From the NCBI RefSeq assembly GCF_009392895.1, contig NZ_CP045488.1, positions 1,364,001 to 1,428,000 on the forward strand: a stretch of 64,000 nt of DNA, given 5' to 3'. A model generated the notes under the pieces. That model saw only the letters and a list, made by a program, of their open reading frames with translations. It had not been told where the DNA came from and made no database searches. Positions 9,267 through 18,373 of the stretch are shown in pieces. Each line of letters starts with the position of its first letter. Positions within the stretch are counted from its first letter, which is position 1. Source of the stretch: Natronorubrum aibiense (lineage in GTDB: Archaea > Halobacteriota > Halobacteria > Halobacteriales > Natrialbaceae). A program made the position numbers and the translations under genes.

Positions 9267-10160
9267 CTACTCGTCTTCGGGCGCTGTTTCTGGATTCCAG
9301 CGGCAGGTGACCAGCCAGTCGGCTCGGTCGTCGCCAGGTGTGACCTCGAGCGTAACGGGTTGATCAAGCCCAGCGGCGAAGCCGACTGCAAGGAAAGACG
9401 GAATGGGATGATCGATTCGATCGATATCGCCGAACGCGCTACCGGTAATCGAAATCGTCGCCCGGCCGTCGGCTGCGTCGATATCGGCGTCGGCACGTTG
9501 TGCGAGTTCGAACTGTTCGACGAGACCGTCAGTCAACTGGGACGCAAGTGCTGCTGGCTCAGTCGCAATCGCTCCAGTCACAGCTTGCTCGAACTCATCG
9601 AAGAGTTCGGCGCCGGTCGCCTCGAGGAGGAGACCGCGTGAATCGTCGTCGACGACGATCGGTCCTGCCTCGTCATCCGGCACGGAATATGCTGTGTTCT
9701 GGGGCACATAGAGGCGGGCAGGGACCGTCTTTCCGGGCACGTACACTCGATCGTCACGGAGTCCGAGTTCGTCAGCAATCGCAGCGACATTCGTTGCACC
9801 CGCAGTGTAGACGCGTTCGCCGACGTCGGCAGCGACGAACTGACTCGGCGTGAGATAGTAGGTCAGTACCGCCCCGAACAGGCCGGTTGCACCGAGTGCA
9901 ACGAGGACATCCCGTGCATCGGGAAAGAGCACACCGCCGAGTGCTGCGATGATACCGACCGCTGCAAGCCCGAGTGCCGTCGCCTGGTAGCGTGATTGGC
10001 GTGCCCGAACGTACTCCTCGCGTAGCCGGCGATTTTCCTCCGTCAGCACTTCGACCTGCGCCGCGAGTTCAAGTTGTTCGTCGCTGTCTGTCGTCTCGCT
10101 ATCAGTCTCGTTGGTCGTGGGCGAACGTGGCTCGGCCATCTCGACGTCGTTGCTACTCAT
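9267..10160 (-). CDS. Coiled-coil, two-TM protein of the DUF58 operon
   Basis: 297 residues. An acidic N-terminus leads into a short coiled coil (LAAQVEVLTEENRRLREEY, about 32-50). Two membrane helices follow (about 61-80 and 84-103), then a soluble C-terminal domain of about 190 residues containing RVYVPGKTVPARLYVPQ. It is the last of three minus-strand genes overlapping by four bases each and converges with moxR across a 32-base gap. I do not recognise a named family with certainty. Its conserved neighbourhood suggests an accessory factor of the MoxR-DUF58 system. Confidence 0.78.
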   Translation of the reverse strand: MSSNDVEMAEPRSPTTNETDSETTDSDEQLELAAQVEVLTEENRRLREEYVRARQSRYQATALGLAAVGIIAALGGVLFPDARDVLVALGATGLFGAVLTYYLTPSQFVAADVGERVYTAGATNVAAIADELGLRDDRVYVPGKTVPARLYVPQNTAYSVPDDEAGPIVVDDDSRGLLLEATGAELFDEFEQAVTGAIATEPAALASQLTDGLVEQFELAQRADADIDAADGRATISITGSAFGDIDRIDHPIPSFLAVGFAAGLDQPVTLEVTPGDDRADWLVTCRWNPETAPEDE

Positions 10161-10645
10161 GTCTCAAATTTGGTGTCTGTTGTGTGCTCATCGGGAACGA
10201 GTCCAAGGCGGACGAGTTCGTACCGGTGGAGGGTGTACGCTGTAAGCGCGAAAACGGCAAGCAGGATGCTGGCAGCGAGCCACAATGGTTGCGCCTGGCT
10301 CCCGGCCCACGCAATGCTGACCAGTCCGACAGCGCTCACAAGCGCGACGGCAACATTGCTGAGCGAGTTCGTGGCTCGGCTGCTCAAAACGAGCACGAAC
10401 ACGAACGCGAGTTCGATGTCGATGAAGGTGAAAAGATCGATATCTCCCGAAAACGCCGTCGCGAGCACAACGTGTCCCGCTGCGATCGCATACGGAATCC
10501 CGAGTGTATACCAGATGACTGCCGTTGTGAGTGCGGCAACAGTGCCAGTAGGGCCGGCGGCAAGCGTGAGCACTGCGGTGAGGACAGCGAGTGCGCCGAT
10601 CGTTGGCCAGTCACGTCCTGACTGTTCGTCGGCAGCCGTGCTCAT
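10157..10645 (-). CDS. Four-to-five-TM membrane protein of the DUF58 operon
   Basis: 162 residues, nearly all hydrophobic, with segments at about 13-32, 33-58, 68-88, 92-115 and 117-138. It overlaps its neighbours on both sides by four bases, so it is translated from one transcript with the DUF58 gene. It has no charged catalytic motif and is best read as a structural membrane subunit. Unnamed family. Confidence 0.75.
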   Translation of the reverse strand: MSTAADEQSGRDWPTIGALAVLTAVLTLAAGPTGTVAALTTAVIWYTLGIPYAIAAGHVVLATAFSGDIDLFTFIDIELAFVFVLVLSSRATNSLSNVAVALVSAVGLVSIAWAGSQAQPLWLAASILLAVFALTAYTLHRYELVRLGLVPDEHTTDTKFET

Positions 10646-12093
10646 GCACGACCTCCTCGAGTGTGGCTTCGGTTCGACGAGAGCACAGTCGAGAGTCGAT
10701 CCGCTGGCCCAACCTCGAGTGCAGTCACGCGAGTCATTCGATCAAGCTCTCGCCGCAATTCCTCGAACTCGACGTAGCGGTCGTAGGCCCGGTCGATATC
10801 TGCGAGCCCACTCGGCTCATACAGAACTGTGGGTGCGAGCAAGATCATGACTGTGTTTCCGTTTTTGCGTGCGAGTTTGACCGTCTCGAGCAGCTCTGTC
10901 GGTCGTGAATCGTCAGTGAAGATGACCGTCCAGAGACTGTCGAGACTGCGATTGTGTGCTGTTCTGACGGCACCGTAGAGTGGATCTGAGTCAATGCGGT
11001 CACGGTACCGTTCTCGAGTCGCGTAAAACGGTTGGAGCGTCGTCGCGAACGTATCCGTGTCATCCTTGATCGCCGCCAGCTTCTTTCGAGCAGCCGCCGC
11101 AGTGAGTTGCTGTCGACTCTCGCTGGCGCCGGACGCTGGCTCACATGGTGGGTCTGCGGGCGTTGGCTCGAGGGTGAGGAGTTGCTGTCGAACGTGGGTG
11201 TACGTCGCGGGCATCGTCGCGGGCTCGACACGGGAGGTCACGCCGCCATCGCCGATAGTGAGCAGCCCGAGCGGGTCGCCGAGTCGTCGTGCGCTTGCGG
11301 CTGTTGCGAGCGCGACTTCGCGAAGATAGTCGAGTTTCGTCTCACTGTGTGCCCCCGTCGCGAGCGTGGCACGATGATCGACGACGAGGAGCGTCCGTCG
11401 ATCGGTCGTGGCCTCGAACTCTCTGACGTGTGGGGTCGCCAGCCTGGCTGTTGCCTTCCAATCGATTTGATCCGCCGTGTCACCTGGAAGGTATTCCCGC
11501 AGCTCTGCCGGCTCGAGTCCGGATCCCAGCTTTCCACCATCGTGTTCGCCGTATACTGTCGCAATTTGAGTGCCGCCGTCGCCGACATGAATCGTCCGCG
11601 GGCTACGTGGGTTGACGGTCACTTCCGGTGTCGTACCCAGCGAAAGTGTTTCGCGGACGAATCCATTCGAGACTGTCACAGTCGGCTCGTCGAATCGGTG
11701 CTGGCCGGCGATCGGCCACGAAACATCGACCGTGTGCTCAGCGCTCGAGTCAGTCGGGTTGAGTGTTAGCGCCAACTGGTTGTCTGCAACGGCTGCCGCC
11801 GGCAGTCCAGCGTCGACCTCGAAGCTGAGTGGTGAGTCTGCCTCGAGCGTCGCCGTGAGAGTGACCGGAACCGTATCCGTTGTCCGAATCCCCGACTGGC
11901 CGACCGACTGACGGATCTGTAGGGAGGCGACACCGTGCTCGAGTGCTCGAGTGAACTGATACTGGCGTATCAACACCCACGCGCCAACCAGCCCAGCACC
12001 GCCAAGGAGGAGTGGGCTGGCGGTAACGACTGCAAGCACCGCGAGAACCCCTGTGAGCGAAATCGCCGCCCACAGTTGACGCGTAGGATACAT
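10642..12093 (-). CDS. DUF58 domain-containing membrane protein
   Basis: 483 residues. Two adjacent N-terminal helices (about 7-42) are followed by a beta-rich extracytoplasmic-like region, then the DUF58 signature: LREYLPGDTADQIDWKATAR (about 185-204) and HVREFEATTDRRTLLVVDHR. The latter begins a degenerate von Willebrand A fold extending to about 460. DUF58 proteins occur next to MoxR ATPases, DUF4350 and DUF4129/transglutaminase proteins; a role in envelope biogenesis has been proposed but not shown in archaea. First gene of its operon. The natural divergent neighbour, the DUF4129 gene, now sits 6.3 kb away beyond an inserted cassette. Confidence 0.88.
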   Translation of the reverse strand: MYPTRQLWAAISLTGVLAVLAVVTASPLLLGGAGLVGAWVLIRQYQFTRALEHGVASLQIRQSVGQSGIRTTDTVPVTLTATLEADSPLSFEVDAGLPAAAVADNQLALTLNPTDSSAEHTVDVSWPIAGQHRFDEPTVTVSNGFVRETLSLGTTPEVTVNPRSPRTIHVGDGGTQIATVYGEHDGGKLGSGLEPAELREYLPGDTADQIDWKATARLATPHVREFEATTDRRTLLVVDHRATLATGAHSETKLDYLREVALATAASARRLGDPLGLLTIGDGGVTSRVEPATMPATYTHVRQQLLTLEPTPADPPCEPASGASESRQQLTAAAARKKLAAIKDDTDTFATTLQPFYATRERYRDRIDSDPLYGAVRTAHNRSLDSLWTVIFTDDSRPTELLETVKLARKNGNTVMILLAPTVLYEPSGLADIDRAYDRYVEFEELRRELDRMTRVTALEVGPADRLSTVLSSNRSHTRGGRA

Positions 12094-12120
12094 ATATCAC
12101 CGATTTGTGGGTGTCCTGTT

Positions 12121-12261
12121 GAAGCTACTGATTTCGTGAAACTGGCTGCCGGGAGCGTTGTTACTGGTCGAGGCTCGAAACAGATCAAACCACAACGGAG
12201 TGAGCGAGTAGGATGGAGATCCTGCACCCGTATCGGTGCCGGTGAACTAAAACCAGCGTGA
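12121..12261 (+). pseudogene. C-terminal tail remnant of an IS1341-type TnpB
   Basis: The frame ending at 12261 reads GSVVTGRGSKQIKPQRSERV and then a Cys/Arg-rich tail. This resembles the low-complexity C-terminal tails of some haloarchaeal IS1341-type (TnpB) proteins. It is followed at once by a strong GC hairpin, as expected at the right end of such an element. The RuvC and zinc-ribbon parts are absent. Identification rests on tail similarity and the hairpin, so it is tentative. Confidence 0.45.
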
Positions 12262-12264
12262 GTT

Positions 12265-12286
12265 CCCCGTCCCACCGTGGGCGGGG
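12265..12286 (+). other. GC-rich stem-loop, IS200/IS605 right-end-like or terminator
   Basis: CCCCGtCCCA pairs with TGGGCGGGG around a three-base loop, leaving one bulged T, and is followed by gtacttcac. It directly follows the TnpB-tail remnant and lies 12 bases beyond the stop of the convergent acyl-CoA synthetase gene. It may be a transposon right-end structure, a transcription terminator, or an end reused as a terminator. Confidence 0.5.
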
Positions 12287-12297
12287 TACTTCACTGC

Positions 12298-13809
12298 TTA
12301 CGATAGTGATGATAGTGACTCAAACATCTCTCCGAGGGCTACGCGGTCGATCTTTCCAGTTGCAGTCCGGGGGATGTCGTCAACGAACTCGATTTGTTCT
12401 GGGATCTCATGTTCTCCGAGGCGAGCCCTGCAGATCTCACGTATCTGTGCTTCTGTGACGTCGCTGTCACGCGTGACGATGGCCGTGATAACTGCCCCCT
12501 TGAGATCGTCACGGACATCGATAACCGCCGCTCCTGTGACACCGTCAATGTCATAGAGAACCTCCTCAATTTCGCGTGGATAGACGTTTGCACAGCCGAC
12601 GGTGAACATGTCCCCGCGCCGACCGACGACGAAGAGGTGGCCATCGTCATCGAGATATCCGATATCTCCCGAGCGAAGCCACCGCTTTCCGTCTCGCTCG
12701 ACGAATGCTTCGGCATTGCGTTGTTGCCGTTCGAATCCGGGTGTTACTGTATCGCCCCGCCAGAGCAGTTCACCACGCTCTCCGCAGTCGACTGGCTGGC
12801 CCGTGTCGATATCCTCGATTCGAAGGTCGACGACTTCACGAGCAGGCGGGCCGACACTGCCGGGCTTTCGAACGTCCGTGTCAGGTCGATTAAACGCAGC
12901 CAGCGGTGTGGTCTCGGTCATTCCATAGCCCTCGAGGACCGTCGCATCGAGCGTTGCCTCAGCGTCGTCAAGCTGCGCCGTCGGCATTGGTGCCCCGCCA
13001 ACGACGACTCGCTCCAGTGACGAGAAATCGTAGTCATTGACGTTATCGTCGGCAACCAGATCACGCACCATGTTCGGCGTGAGGAATGTATAGGTGACGT
13101 CTCGAGTCTCGATAGTCTCCGCCACGGAAACGGGATCCCACTCCGGCAGGAACCAGTTCTCTGCCCCGGCAAGGAGTAGTGGAGTGGTCGTGACGTTGAG
13201 TCCCGTAACGTGGAAACATTGACTCACCGTTAGCCCGATATCATCCCGCGTCAGGCGGTGATAGGTACGAATCCCCCGCGCATTGGCAATGATATTGCCG
13301 TGCGTGTGACGGACGCCTTTCGGCCGTCCAGTCGTGCCGCTACTGTAGACAACCGCTGCTATCTCGTCGCTCCGTCGTGGATACACCGTGTACGTGTTGG
13401 CCGCGTCCTCGAGCAGGGTCTGAAAACGGGGGCCGATGCTCCCATCGACGGTTATCGCTGTTTCCACGTTTGTCGCGACCGATTCGAACGCCTCGTCGGT
13501 CACGAGCACCGAACTGTCACTGGTGGCGAGCACGTAGCGGACCTGCTCGTCGTTGAATCGCGTGTTGATAGGTACGGGAACGGCGCCGTGCTTCATCGCA
13601 CCGAGATACGCAGTCAAGAACGGCACCTGGTTCCGGAGGCAGATAGCGATGCGTTCGCCGCGATCCACACCGCGCGCCGCAAAAAGATTCGCCGCCGCGT
13701 TAGATGCCGCCGACAGTTCGACATACGTTATCCGTCGCTCCGGGTCGCCTACCGCCCACGAATCCGGAATTTCCCTCGCGGCGTGATCAACGACGTTCCC
13801 GAAGTTCAT
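12298..13809 (-). CDS. AMP-forming acyl-CoA synthetase (ANL superfamily)
   Basis: 503 residues, full length for the family. The A3 phosphate loop is YSSGTTGRPKGVRHTHGN (about 155-172), A5 is GYGMTET, A7/A8 is RSGDIGYLDDDGHLFVVGRR, and the A10 catalytic lysine sits in TATGKIDRVAL near the C-terminus. It activates a carboxylic acid as the acyl-adenylate and transfers it to CoA; the acid is not predictable. It has the same orientation as the IclR gene upstream, so it is a candidate IclR target. It belongs to the 6-kb cassette that separates the DUF58 and DUF4129 genes. Confidence 0.93.
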   Translation of the reverse strand: MNFGNVVDHAAREIPDSWAVGDPERRITYVELSAASNAAANLFAARGVDRGERIAICLRNQVPFLTAYLGAMKHGAVPVPINTRFNDEQVRYVLATSDSSVLVTDEAFESVATNVETAITVDGSIGPRFQTLLEDAANTYTVYPRRSDEIAAVVYSSGTTGRPKGVRHTHGNIIANARGIRTYHRLTRDDIGLTVSQCFHVTGLNVTTTPLLLAGAENWFLPEWDPVSVAETIETRDVTYTFLTPNMVRDLVADDNVNDYDFSSLERVVVGGAPMPTAQLDDAEATLDATVLEGYGMTETTPLAAFNRPDTDVRKPGSVGPPAREVVDLRIEDIDTGQPVDCGERGELLWRGDTVTPGFERQQRNAEAFVERDGKRWLRSGDIGYLDDDGHLFVVGRRGDMFTVGCANVYPREIEEVLYDIDGVTGAAVIDVRDDLKGAVITAIVTRDSDVTEAQIREICRARLGEHEIPEQIEFVDDIPRTATGKIDRVALGEMFESLSSLS

Positions 13810-13858
13810 GAGCGGATGAATAACGCACCGGACTATCTCATTTTTTGTGACTAGATTA

Positions 13859-13871
13859 CATATCAGATATG
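13859..13871. promoter_or_regulatory. Palindrome upstream of the acyl-CoA synthetase gene
   Basis: CATATC-a-GATATG is a perfect 6+6 palindrome with one central base, 50 bases upstream of the acyl-CoA synthetase start. It could be an operator for the neighbouring IclR regulator. Chance occurrence in AT-rich intergenic DNA is also possible. Confidence 0.3.
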
Positions 13872-14039
13872 AATTGTGTGCCTGACCGAGTTGATTACCT
13901 CCAGATTTCGTTTCTCGGGATGATTTTGTAATTTGACCTCTGTGCCATATTGTGGGACGAAACCAACCTGAAGTCAGTGATTTCGATGACGTGGTGGGGC
14001 CTGCCTCGAGACTAGGTCATGCGAAAGAGCTACGGAGTG

Positions 14040-14885
14040 CTACTCGGGGCCGGCAAAGACGATATCTGCTCTGATATCGTCCGCACTTTCTGTGACAAGG
14101 CCGGGAAGTCCTTCGTCAAGTGCCTCCCGCATCTCGTTGCCGGCGCCGTATGCAGCTACTGCGCCGTAAACGGTCTGTTCGGTCACGATGGGAGCGGCAA
14201 TACCAACCATCCCATTGATGAGTTCTCCCCGATCGATGGCGTATCCCCGGTCTCGTATCGTCGCCATCTCTGATTGGAGGTTATCCGTGTCAGTTATGGT
14301 CTGTTCCGTCCGGGCTGTCAGGCCCTGTTGATCGACGATCTCTGTGATCCGTTCGGACGGCAGGTATGCGAGTATCGCCTTCCCTGGCGCGTTAGTGTGA
14401 AGCCGTGCACGTATTGGATACGCTTGCTGAGTAGTACGTGTGCCCTCGTTGGGAGCCCACTTCGTGGACTGAATTACTGCTGCATCTCCATTCTCCTCAA
14501 TGACGAGTTGGCAGTACCGGCCTGACTGTTCTGCAAGCGATTCAACGGTGTCGCGGCCGTGCTGGAACACAGTTCGCGTGTTCCGTGATTCCTGCCCGAC
14601 GTGGAGGTATTGAGTCCCGAGCCGATAGGATCCTTCTTCTTCGACGAGGTAGCCCAGCGTCGCGAGCGTCCGGAGATGGTTATGAACGGTGCTTTTCGGG
14701 AGCGTCAATGCGTCTGCGAGTTCAGTCGCTCCTGCTCGACCACGCTCGCGTAACTCGTCGACGATAGCGTACGACCGTTTGACTGAGTTGATCGGAACTG
14801 CTGGGTCCTCGTCCATGGCCGGTCGTCGATGGCTATCTTCTTTAATTTGTTCGATAATATGGGACGAAGGCGGTTTTGTTGCCAT
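14040..14885 (-). CDS. IclR-family transcriptional regulator
   Basis: 281 residues. An N-terminal winged helix (about 35-95: RSYAIVDELRERGRAGATEL, LPKSTVHNHLRTLATLGYL) is followed by the IclR effector domain (about 110-280) with APGKAILAYLPSERI and a GMVGIAAPIV stretch typical of the small-molecule pocket. IclR proteins bind carboxylic-acid-like effectors, which would fit the adjacent acyl-CoA synthetase and sugar/alcohol oxidase genes. It is divergent from the Tat small-subunit gene across a 263-base AT-rich spacer carrying an inverted repeat. Confidence 0.92.
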   Translation of the reverse strand: MATKPPSSHIIEQIKEDSHRRPAMDEDPAVPINSVKRSYAIVDELRERGRAGATELADALTLPKSTVHNHLRTLATLGYLVEEEGSYRLGTQYLHVGQESRNTRTVFQHGRDTVESLAEQSGRYCQLVIEENGDAAVIQSTKWAPNEGTRTTQQAYPIRARLHTNAPGKAILAYLPSERITEIVDQQGLTARTEQTITDTDNLQSEMATIRDRGYAIDRGELINGMVGIAAPIVTEQTVYGAVAAYGAGNEMREALDEGLPGLVTESADDIRADIVFAGPE

Positions 14886-14910
14886 TTTATAAGAGATGCA
14901 AATAACCTAT

Positions 14911-14938
14911 TGGTAATCTAAATGCTATTATATTACCA
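14911..14938. promoter_or_regulatory. Inverted repeat in the IclR / oxidoreductase divergent spacer
   Basis: TGGTAAT (14911-14917) and ATTACCA (14932-14938) form a perfect 7-base inverted repeat with a 14-base spacer, 26 bases upstream of the IclR start. The position suits autoregulation or control of the divergent genes. No experimental support. Confidence 0.35.
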
Positions 14939-15148
14939 TTGGCTAGTGGATTTCAATGACACCGCCTAAAAAAGGCCTATAGGTGATTTAATTGGATATA
15001 GTTGCGTTTCTATTTTCGAAATCTTCAGGTGTAACTCTGTAATGATGTAATTTTTATCAGTTGCATACATTTATAAAATGTCGTGTGATTCCCTTGTGTT
15101 GGCGTCACACAGTGACAAACGGTGTTGCTGGCGTGACCTGGAACACAC

Positions 15149-16285
15149 ATGCAAGGAAATGATGGGAACCAAGTAAGCCGACGGGGCGTCGTGAAAGGAA
15201 TTGGCGGGCTCGCAGCGCTGTCAATGTCGAACGCGACCTTCGAGACTGCTCAAGCAGCGATGGATGCACCACTGCAGAGCGACCCCCACACGGCGGACAC
15301 GTACCGATCAATTGTCGATGCAATTGTGCCACGAACACCGGAGCTTGAGAACGAACTCGGGCCAGAACACGTCCCCGGCGGTCTCGACGTCGGGTTAGAG
15401 AAGTTCCTCATCTGGGATTTCAACCATTTCCAGGAAATCCGTGCTGAGATGGTGACCGAGAAAGACTCGCTCCTCGATCTCTCAGACGATTCGGGACCGG
15501 AGATGCCACGGAGCATGTTCGAAACAGCCGTCGACACAACAGGCCTCGGATCTGACCTGAACGCGATACTGGATCTCGCAGACGTTAGCCTCTTGGAACT
15601 CGACCTGGACGGCGAGAAACTCGAGGAGTACCTCACGTTCGGCTCGCTTGTGCAACTGGAAATCGGGTTTGCCGACTGGGACGAAACCGCGGAGGGGCCG
15701 GCGGAGTTCGAACTGGTCGTCGAGACGACTAACGAATCGGTCCATCGAGTCCTCCAGAATTACCCCTATGCGTCGATATTCACGCTCGTGTTCGACCTCG
15801 TGGCCGCGGAGTTCCTCACACTCGGGAAGAACGAAGATCCCGTCTCACCGAACGAGGAATTTCCGGGTGGGGGGACGTTTACTCGTCTCTCTCGAGAGGA
15901 CCGACTGCGGTGTCTGTGGACGATCGTCGATGGAGGTGCCATCGACACGCTCGACGATCTCCTGTCGCCGCTGGTGCCAGACGTCGGCATCCTAAAGTAC
16001 GTGGTTATGGCCGTCAACGGCCTCCACGGCTTCGGCTACTACACCGAGTGGTCCGGATACGGAGACACGAAGACGAACACGCCCAACGAGCGCAAAATGC
16101 AGCAGGATCCGGCCGACGTCCAGAGCCGTCAGCAGAGCGGCTATCCCGGCCCCGCTCCAGGATACGCGGCCGACTGGCGTCACGCCGTTCCGGGCGGGTT
16201 CAAGGACCCGAAGGCCAAGAACCTGAACCTCCCGGATGACCTGACTGGCGATGATGTCATTGACGGGATCGGAGGTGACACCTGA
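15149..16285 (+). CDS. Tat-exported small subunit of a GMC oxidoreductase (gluconate 2-dehydrogenase subunit 3-like)
   Basis: 378 residues. The N-terminus carries a twin-arginine signal (SRRGVVKGIGGLAALS, residues 10-25). The region DTYRSIVDAIVPRTPE (about 50-65) matches the start of the gluconate 2-dehydrogenase subunit-3 family, where this subunit escorts the FAD subunit. The protein is longer than bacterial subunit 3 (about 200-250 residues), with extra C-terminal sequence rich in Pro/Gly. The stop overlaps the GMC gene start by one base, so subunits are made together. Export through Tat would carry the folded, FAD-loaded partner. Confidence 0.8.
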   Translation: MQGNDGNQVSRRGVVKGIGGLAALSMSNATFETAQAAMDAPLQSDPHTADTYRSIVDAIVPRTPELENELGPEHVPGGLDVGLEKFLIWDFNHFQEIRAEMVTEKDSLLDLSDDSGPEMPRSMFETAVDTTGLGSDLNAILDLADVSLLELDLDGEKLEEYLTFGSLVQLEIGFADWDETAEGPAEFELVVETTNESVHRVLQNYPYASIFTLVFDLVAAEFLTLGKNEDPVSPNEEFPGGGTFTRLSREDRLRCLWTIVDGGAIDTLDDLLSPLVPDVGILKYVVMAVNGLHGFGYYTEWSGYGDTKTNTPNERKMQQDPADVQSRQQSGYPGPAPGYAADWRHAVPGGFKDPKAKNLNLPDDLTGDDVIDGIGGDT

Positions 16286-18039
16286 TGAACGACCCTGACG
16301 TCGTCGTCATCGGTGCCGGTGCGGACGGTCCGGCCGCTGCGTCACGACTCGCTCGCGAGCACGGCCTCGACGTCCTCATCCTCGAGGGTGGTCCGTGGCA
16401 CGGCAACGAACAGTGGCCCGAGCCACACGCCGACGCCGGCGGGACGGTGAGTACGGATCCCGACGATCTCGATGGAAAGTTACTGGACGATCAGTTCACC
16501 CATCGAGAAGCCGACGCGAACGACCCCACTCACGGCTACCTCCGCGTGGGTCCGGCCGATCACTCGCGAGCGCCGTGGTTCCGGAATCTCCATCAGAACG
16601 CGTTCATCTGGCAGGTCGGCGCGGTCGGTGGCACTTCGCTCCACTACTTCGCGAACCATCCCCGGGCGTATCCCTACGCCATCGACGAGCAAGAGCACTG
16701 GCCGATCTCGTACGAAGACCTCGTTCCGTACTATCAACTCAACGAGGAAGTGACGAGTACCCAGCAAGCGCCGATGACGGCCAAGGAGGAGGTATTCATC
16801 GAAGGAGCGACGAACGCCGGCTACCCGCTCATCGATACAAAGAACGTCACGGAGACGGGGTGGAGACCACAAGCCAACGCCGTCGCAGTTCCTGGAGAGG
16901 AAACAGCGACCGACCAGCCACTCGATTCCAACTACGAGGGATCGTTCAGTTATGATGACGGGTTCCGCGGTGACACGCTCGTCGGCGACCACTTCCAAGG
17001 CTCATCGACTCCCATCGACGCACCAGTTCGCGAGAAGGCCCGCAAATCCGCGAACGTGAGCTGGGTGCCGCGAGCGCTCGATACGAACGACGACCCCGAA
17101 GCGGGGAACGTCGCGATTCGCCCGAACGCCTTCGTCACGAACATTGAAACCGAAGAAGGGCTCGGGACGATGGAGGCGACGGGCGTCACGTTCCGCGACT
17201 CTTGGTCCGGTAGCTCACAGACGGTCTCGGCCGACGTCGTCGTCCTTGCTGCTGGCTGCATCGAATCACCGCGACTCTGGCTCAATTCGGGCCTGCCGGA
17301 CGATGGCTGGGTCGGCAAGGGACTCACGACCCACTGGTTCGACTGGGTCGTCGGCGTCTACGATGACGATACCGTCGCTGAGATCAACCCCGAGAATGAG
17401 CACATGGACCCCTACGTGGGTCAGAACTCCGCAGTTCGGTTCGACAAACCCGGGATCGGCGGACTCGAAGACATCGGCATGTCTCCGGGGCTCGTCTCCT
17501 ACGCCGACTACCTCTTTACCGAGGCGGGGTACAGCTTCGACACGCCGGTCGACCCCGACGAACCGTGGGACACCCGTGGCTACGTCGTCGGCAAGGAACT
17601 CAAGCGCCGGATGTCGGATTACCGCCAGACAAAGGCACTCCTGATCCTCACCGATGACCTCCCGCATCAGGACAACGGCGTCTCGTTGGACAATACGTTC
17701 AGCGACGAACACGGTCCGGTTCCGAAGGTCAAGTACGAACCCCATCCCGACGACGATGCAAAGCGGGACGAACTCTCACGCATCGCCGCGAACATCCATC
17801 GTGAGGCCGGTGCCGATCACGTCCACCGCTGTGAGTGGCCACCGTTGTTGCTTCATATGCAATCGACGATGCGAATGGGGAAGGTGCTTGACGAGAACGC
17901 CGAGGCGAAGAACGTCTCGAGGCTCTTCGTCGCCGATCACTCCGCGTTGGCGAACGGACTGGGTGGTCCGAACCCGACCAATACCGGGCAAGCGCTCGCA
18001 CTGCGGACCGCCGATCGAATCGGCGACCTCTACTTCTAG
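16285..18039 (+). CDS. GMC-family FAD-dependent oxidoreductase (large subunit)
   Basis: 584 residues. The FAD-binding Rossmann motif VVVIGAGADGPAAASRLARE is at the N-terminus. The mid region holds GAVGGTSLHYFANHPRAYP (substrate/FAD contact), and the C-terminal GMC_C block contains LLHMQSTMRMGK and GPNPTNTGQALALRTADRI. This is the architecture of gluconate, 2-ketogluconate and sorbitol dehydrogenase large subunits: oxidation of a sugar or alcohol with FAD. It has no signal peptide of its own, which fits export bound to the Tat-signal partner. No cytochrome c gene follows, unlike classical three-subunit enzymes. Substrate unknown. Confidence 0.9.
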   Translation: MNDPDVVVIGAGADGPAAASRLAREHGLDVLILEGGPWHGNEQWPEPHADAGGTVSTDPDDLDGKLLDDQFTHREADANDPTHGYLRVGPADHSRAPWFRNLHQNAFIWQVGAVGGTSLHYFANHPRAYPYAIDEQEHWPISYEDLVPYYQLNEEVTSTQQAPMTAKEEVFIEGATNAGYPLIDTKNVTETGWRPQANAVAVPGEETATDQPLDSNYEGSFSYDDGFRGDTLVGDHFQGSSTPIDAPVREKARKSANVSWVPRALDTNDDPEAGNVAIRPNAFVTNIETEEGLGTMEATGVTFRDSWSGSSQTVSADVVVLAAGCIESPRLWLNSGLPDDGWVGKGLTTHWFDWVVGVYDDDTVAEINPENEHMDPYVGQNSAVRFDKPGIGGLEDIGMSPGLVSYADYLFTEAGYSFDTPVDPDEPWDTRGYVVGKELKRRMSDYRQTKALLILTDDLPHQDNGVSLDNTFSDEHGPVPKVKYEPHPDDDAKRDELSRIAANIHREAGADHVHRCEWPPLLLHMQSTMRMGKVLDENAEAKNVSRLFVADHSALANGLGGPNPTNTGQALALRTADRIGDLYF

Positions 18040-18373
18040 CCTACTACCATTCTGACCTTGCTTTGTTCTCTGCGCACTGTGGCAGCAAGTTTACCACCCC
18101 TCACTCTACCGACTTGACCAGATACCGAAGACGAGGGTACTGTCCACTAATGTGTCTGGAACGTCCGTGACGAACTTTCAGACTAGCCATTTTGATGGAC
18201 GCCCTCCATGACCCTTTCACTAACGTTTTCAGCCGTCGCTAACCGTCCAATGGAGACTGCTACCGCGGGGGGTATCTGCAAAGGGTCATCGAAGCGGGAA
18301 GCCCCGCTCTCAACAAACGAGCACAAGTGAATGAGGTAGATAGAGTAGTTGACCGTGTCAAGAGAACAGTTTT
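18040..18373 (+). other. Intergenic region with nested inverted repeats, IS200/IS605 right-end-like
   Basis: Two structures stand out. TGACCCTTT (18209-18217) and AAAGGGTCA (18280-18288) are perfect inverted repeats. Just after them AGCGGG-aagc-CCCGCT (18293-18308) forms a hairpin, followed by an Asn/Glu-codon-like tract and the end string agagtagttgac (about 18342-18353). The pattern of hairpin followed by gtagttgac recalls the 12265-12295 end (hairpin followed by gtacttcac). I read it as right-end debris of an IS1341-type element. No protein-coding remnant is clear. Confidence 0.4.

Noticed and set aside
11032-11769. Plus-strand 245-codon frame inside the DUF58 gene
   Set aside because: Arg/Cys/Trp-rich, typical of out-of-frame haloarchaeal reading; the opposite strand has the DUF58 signature.
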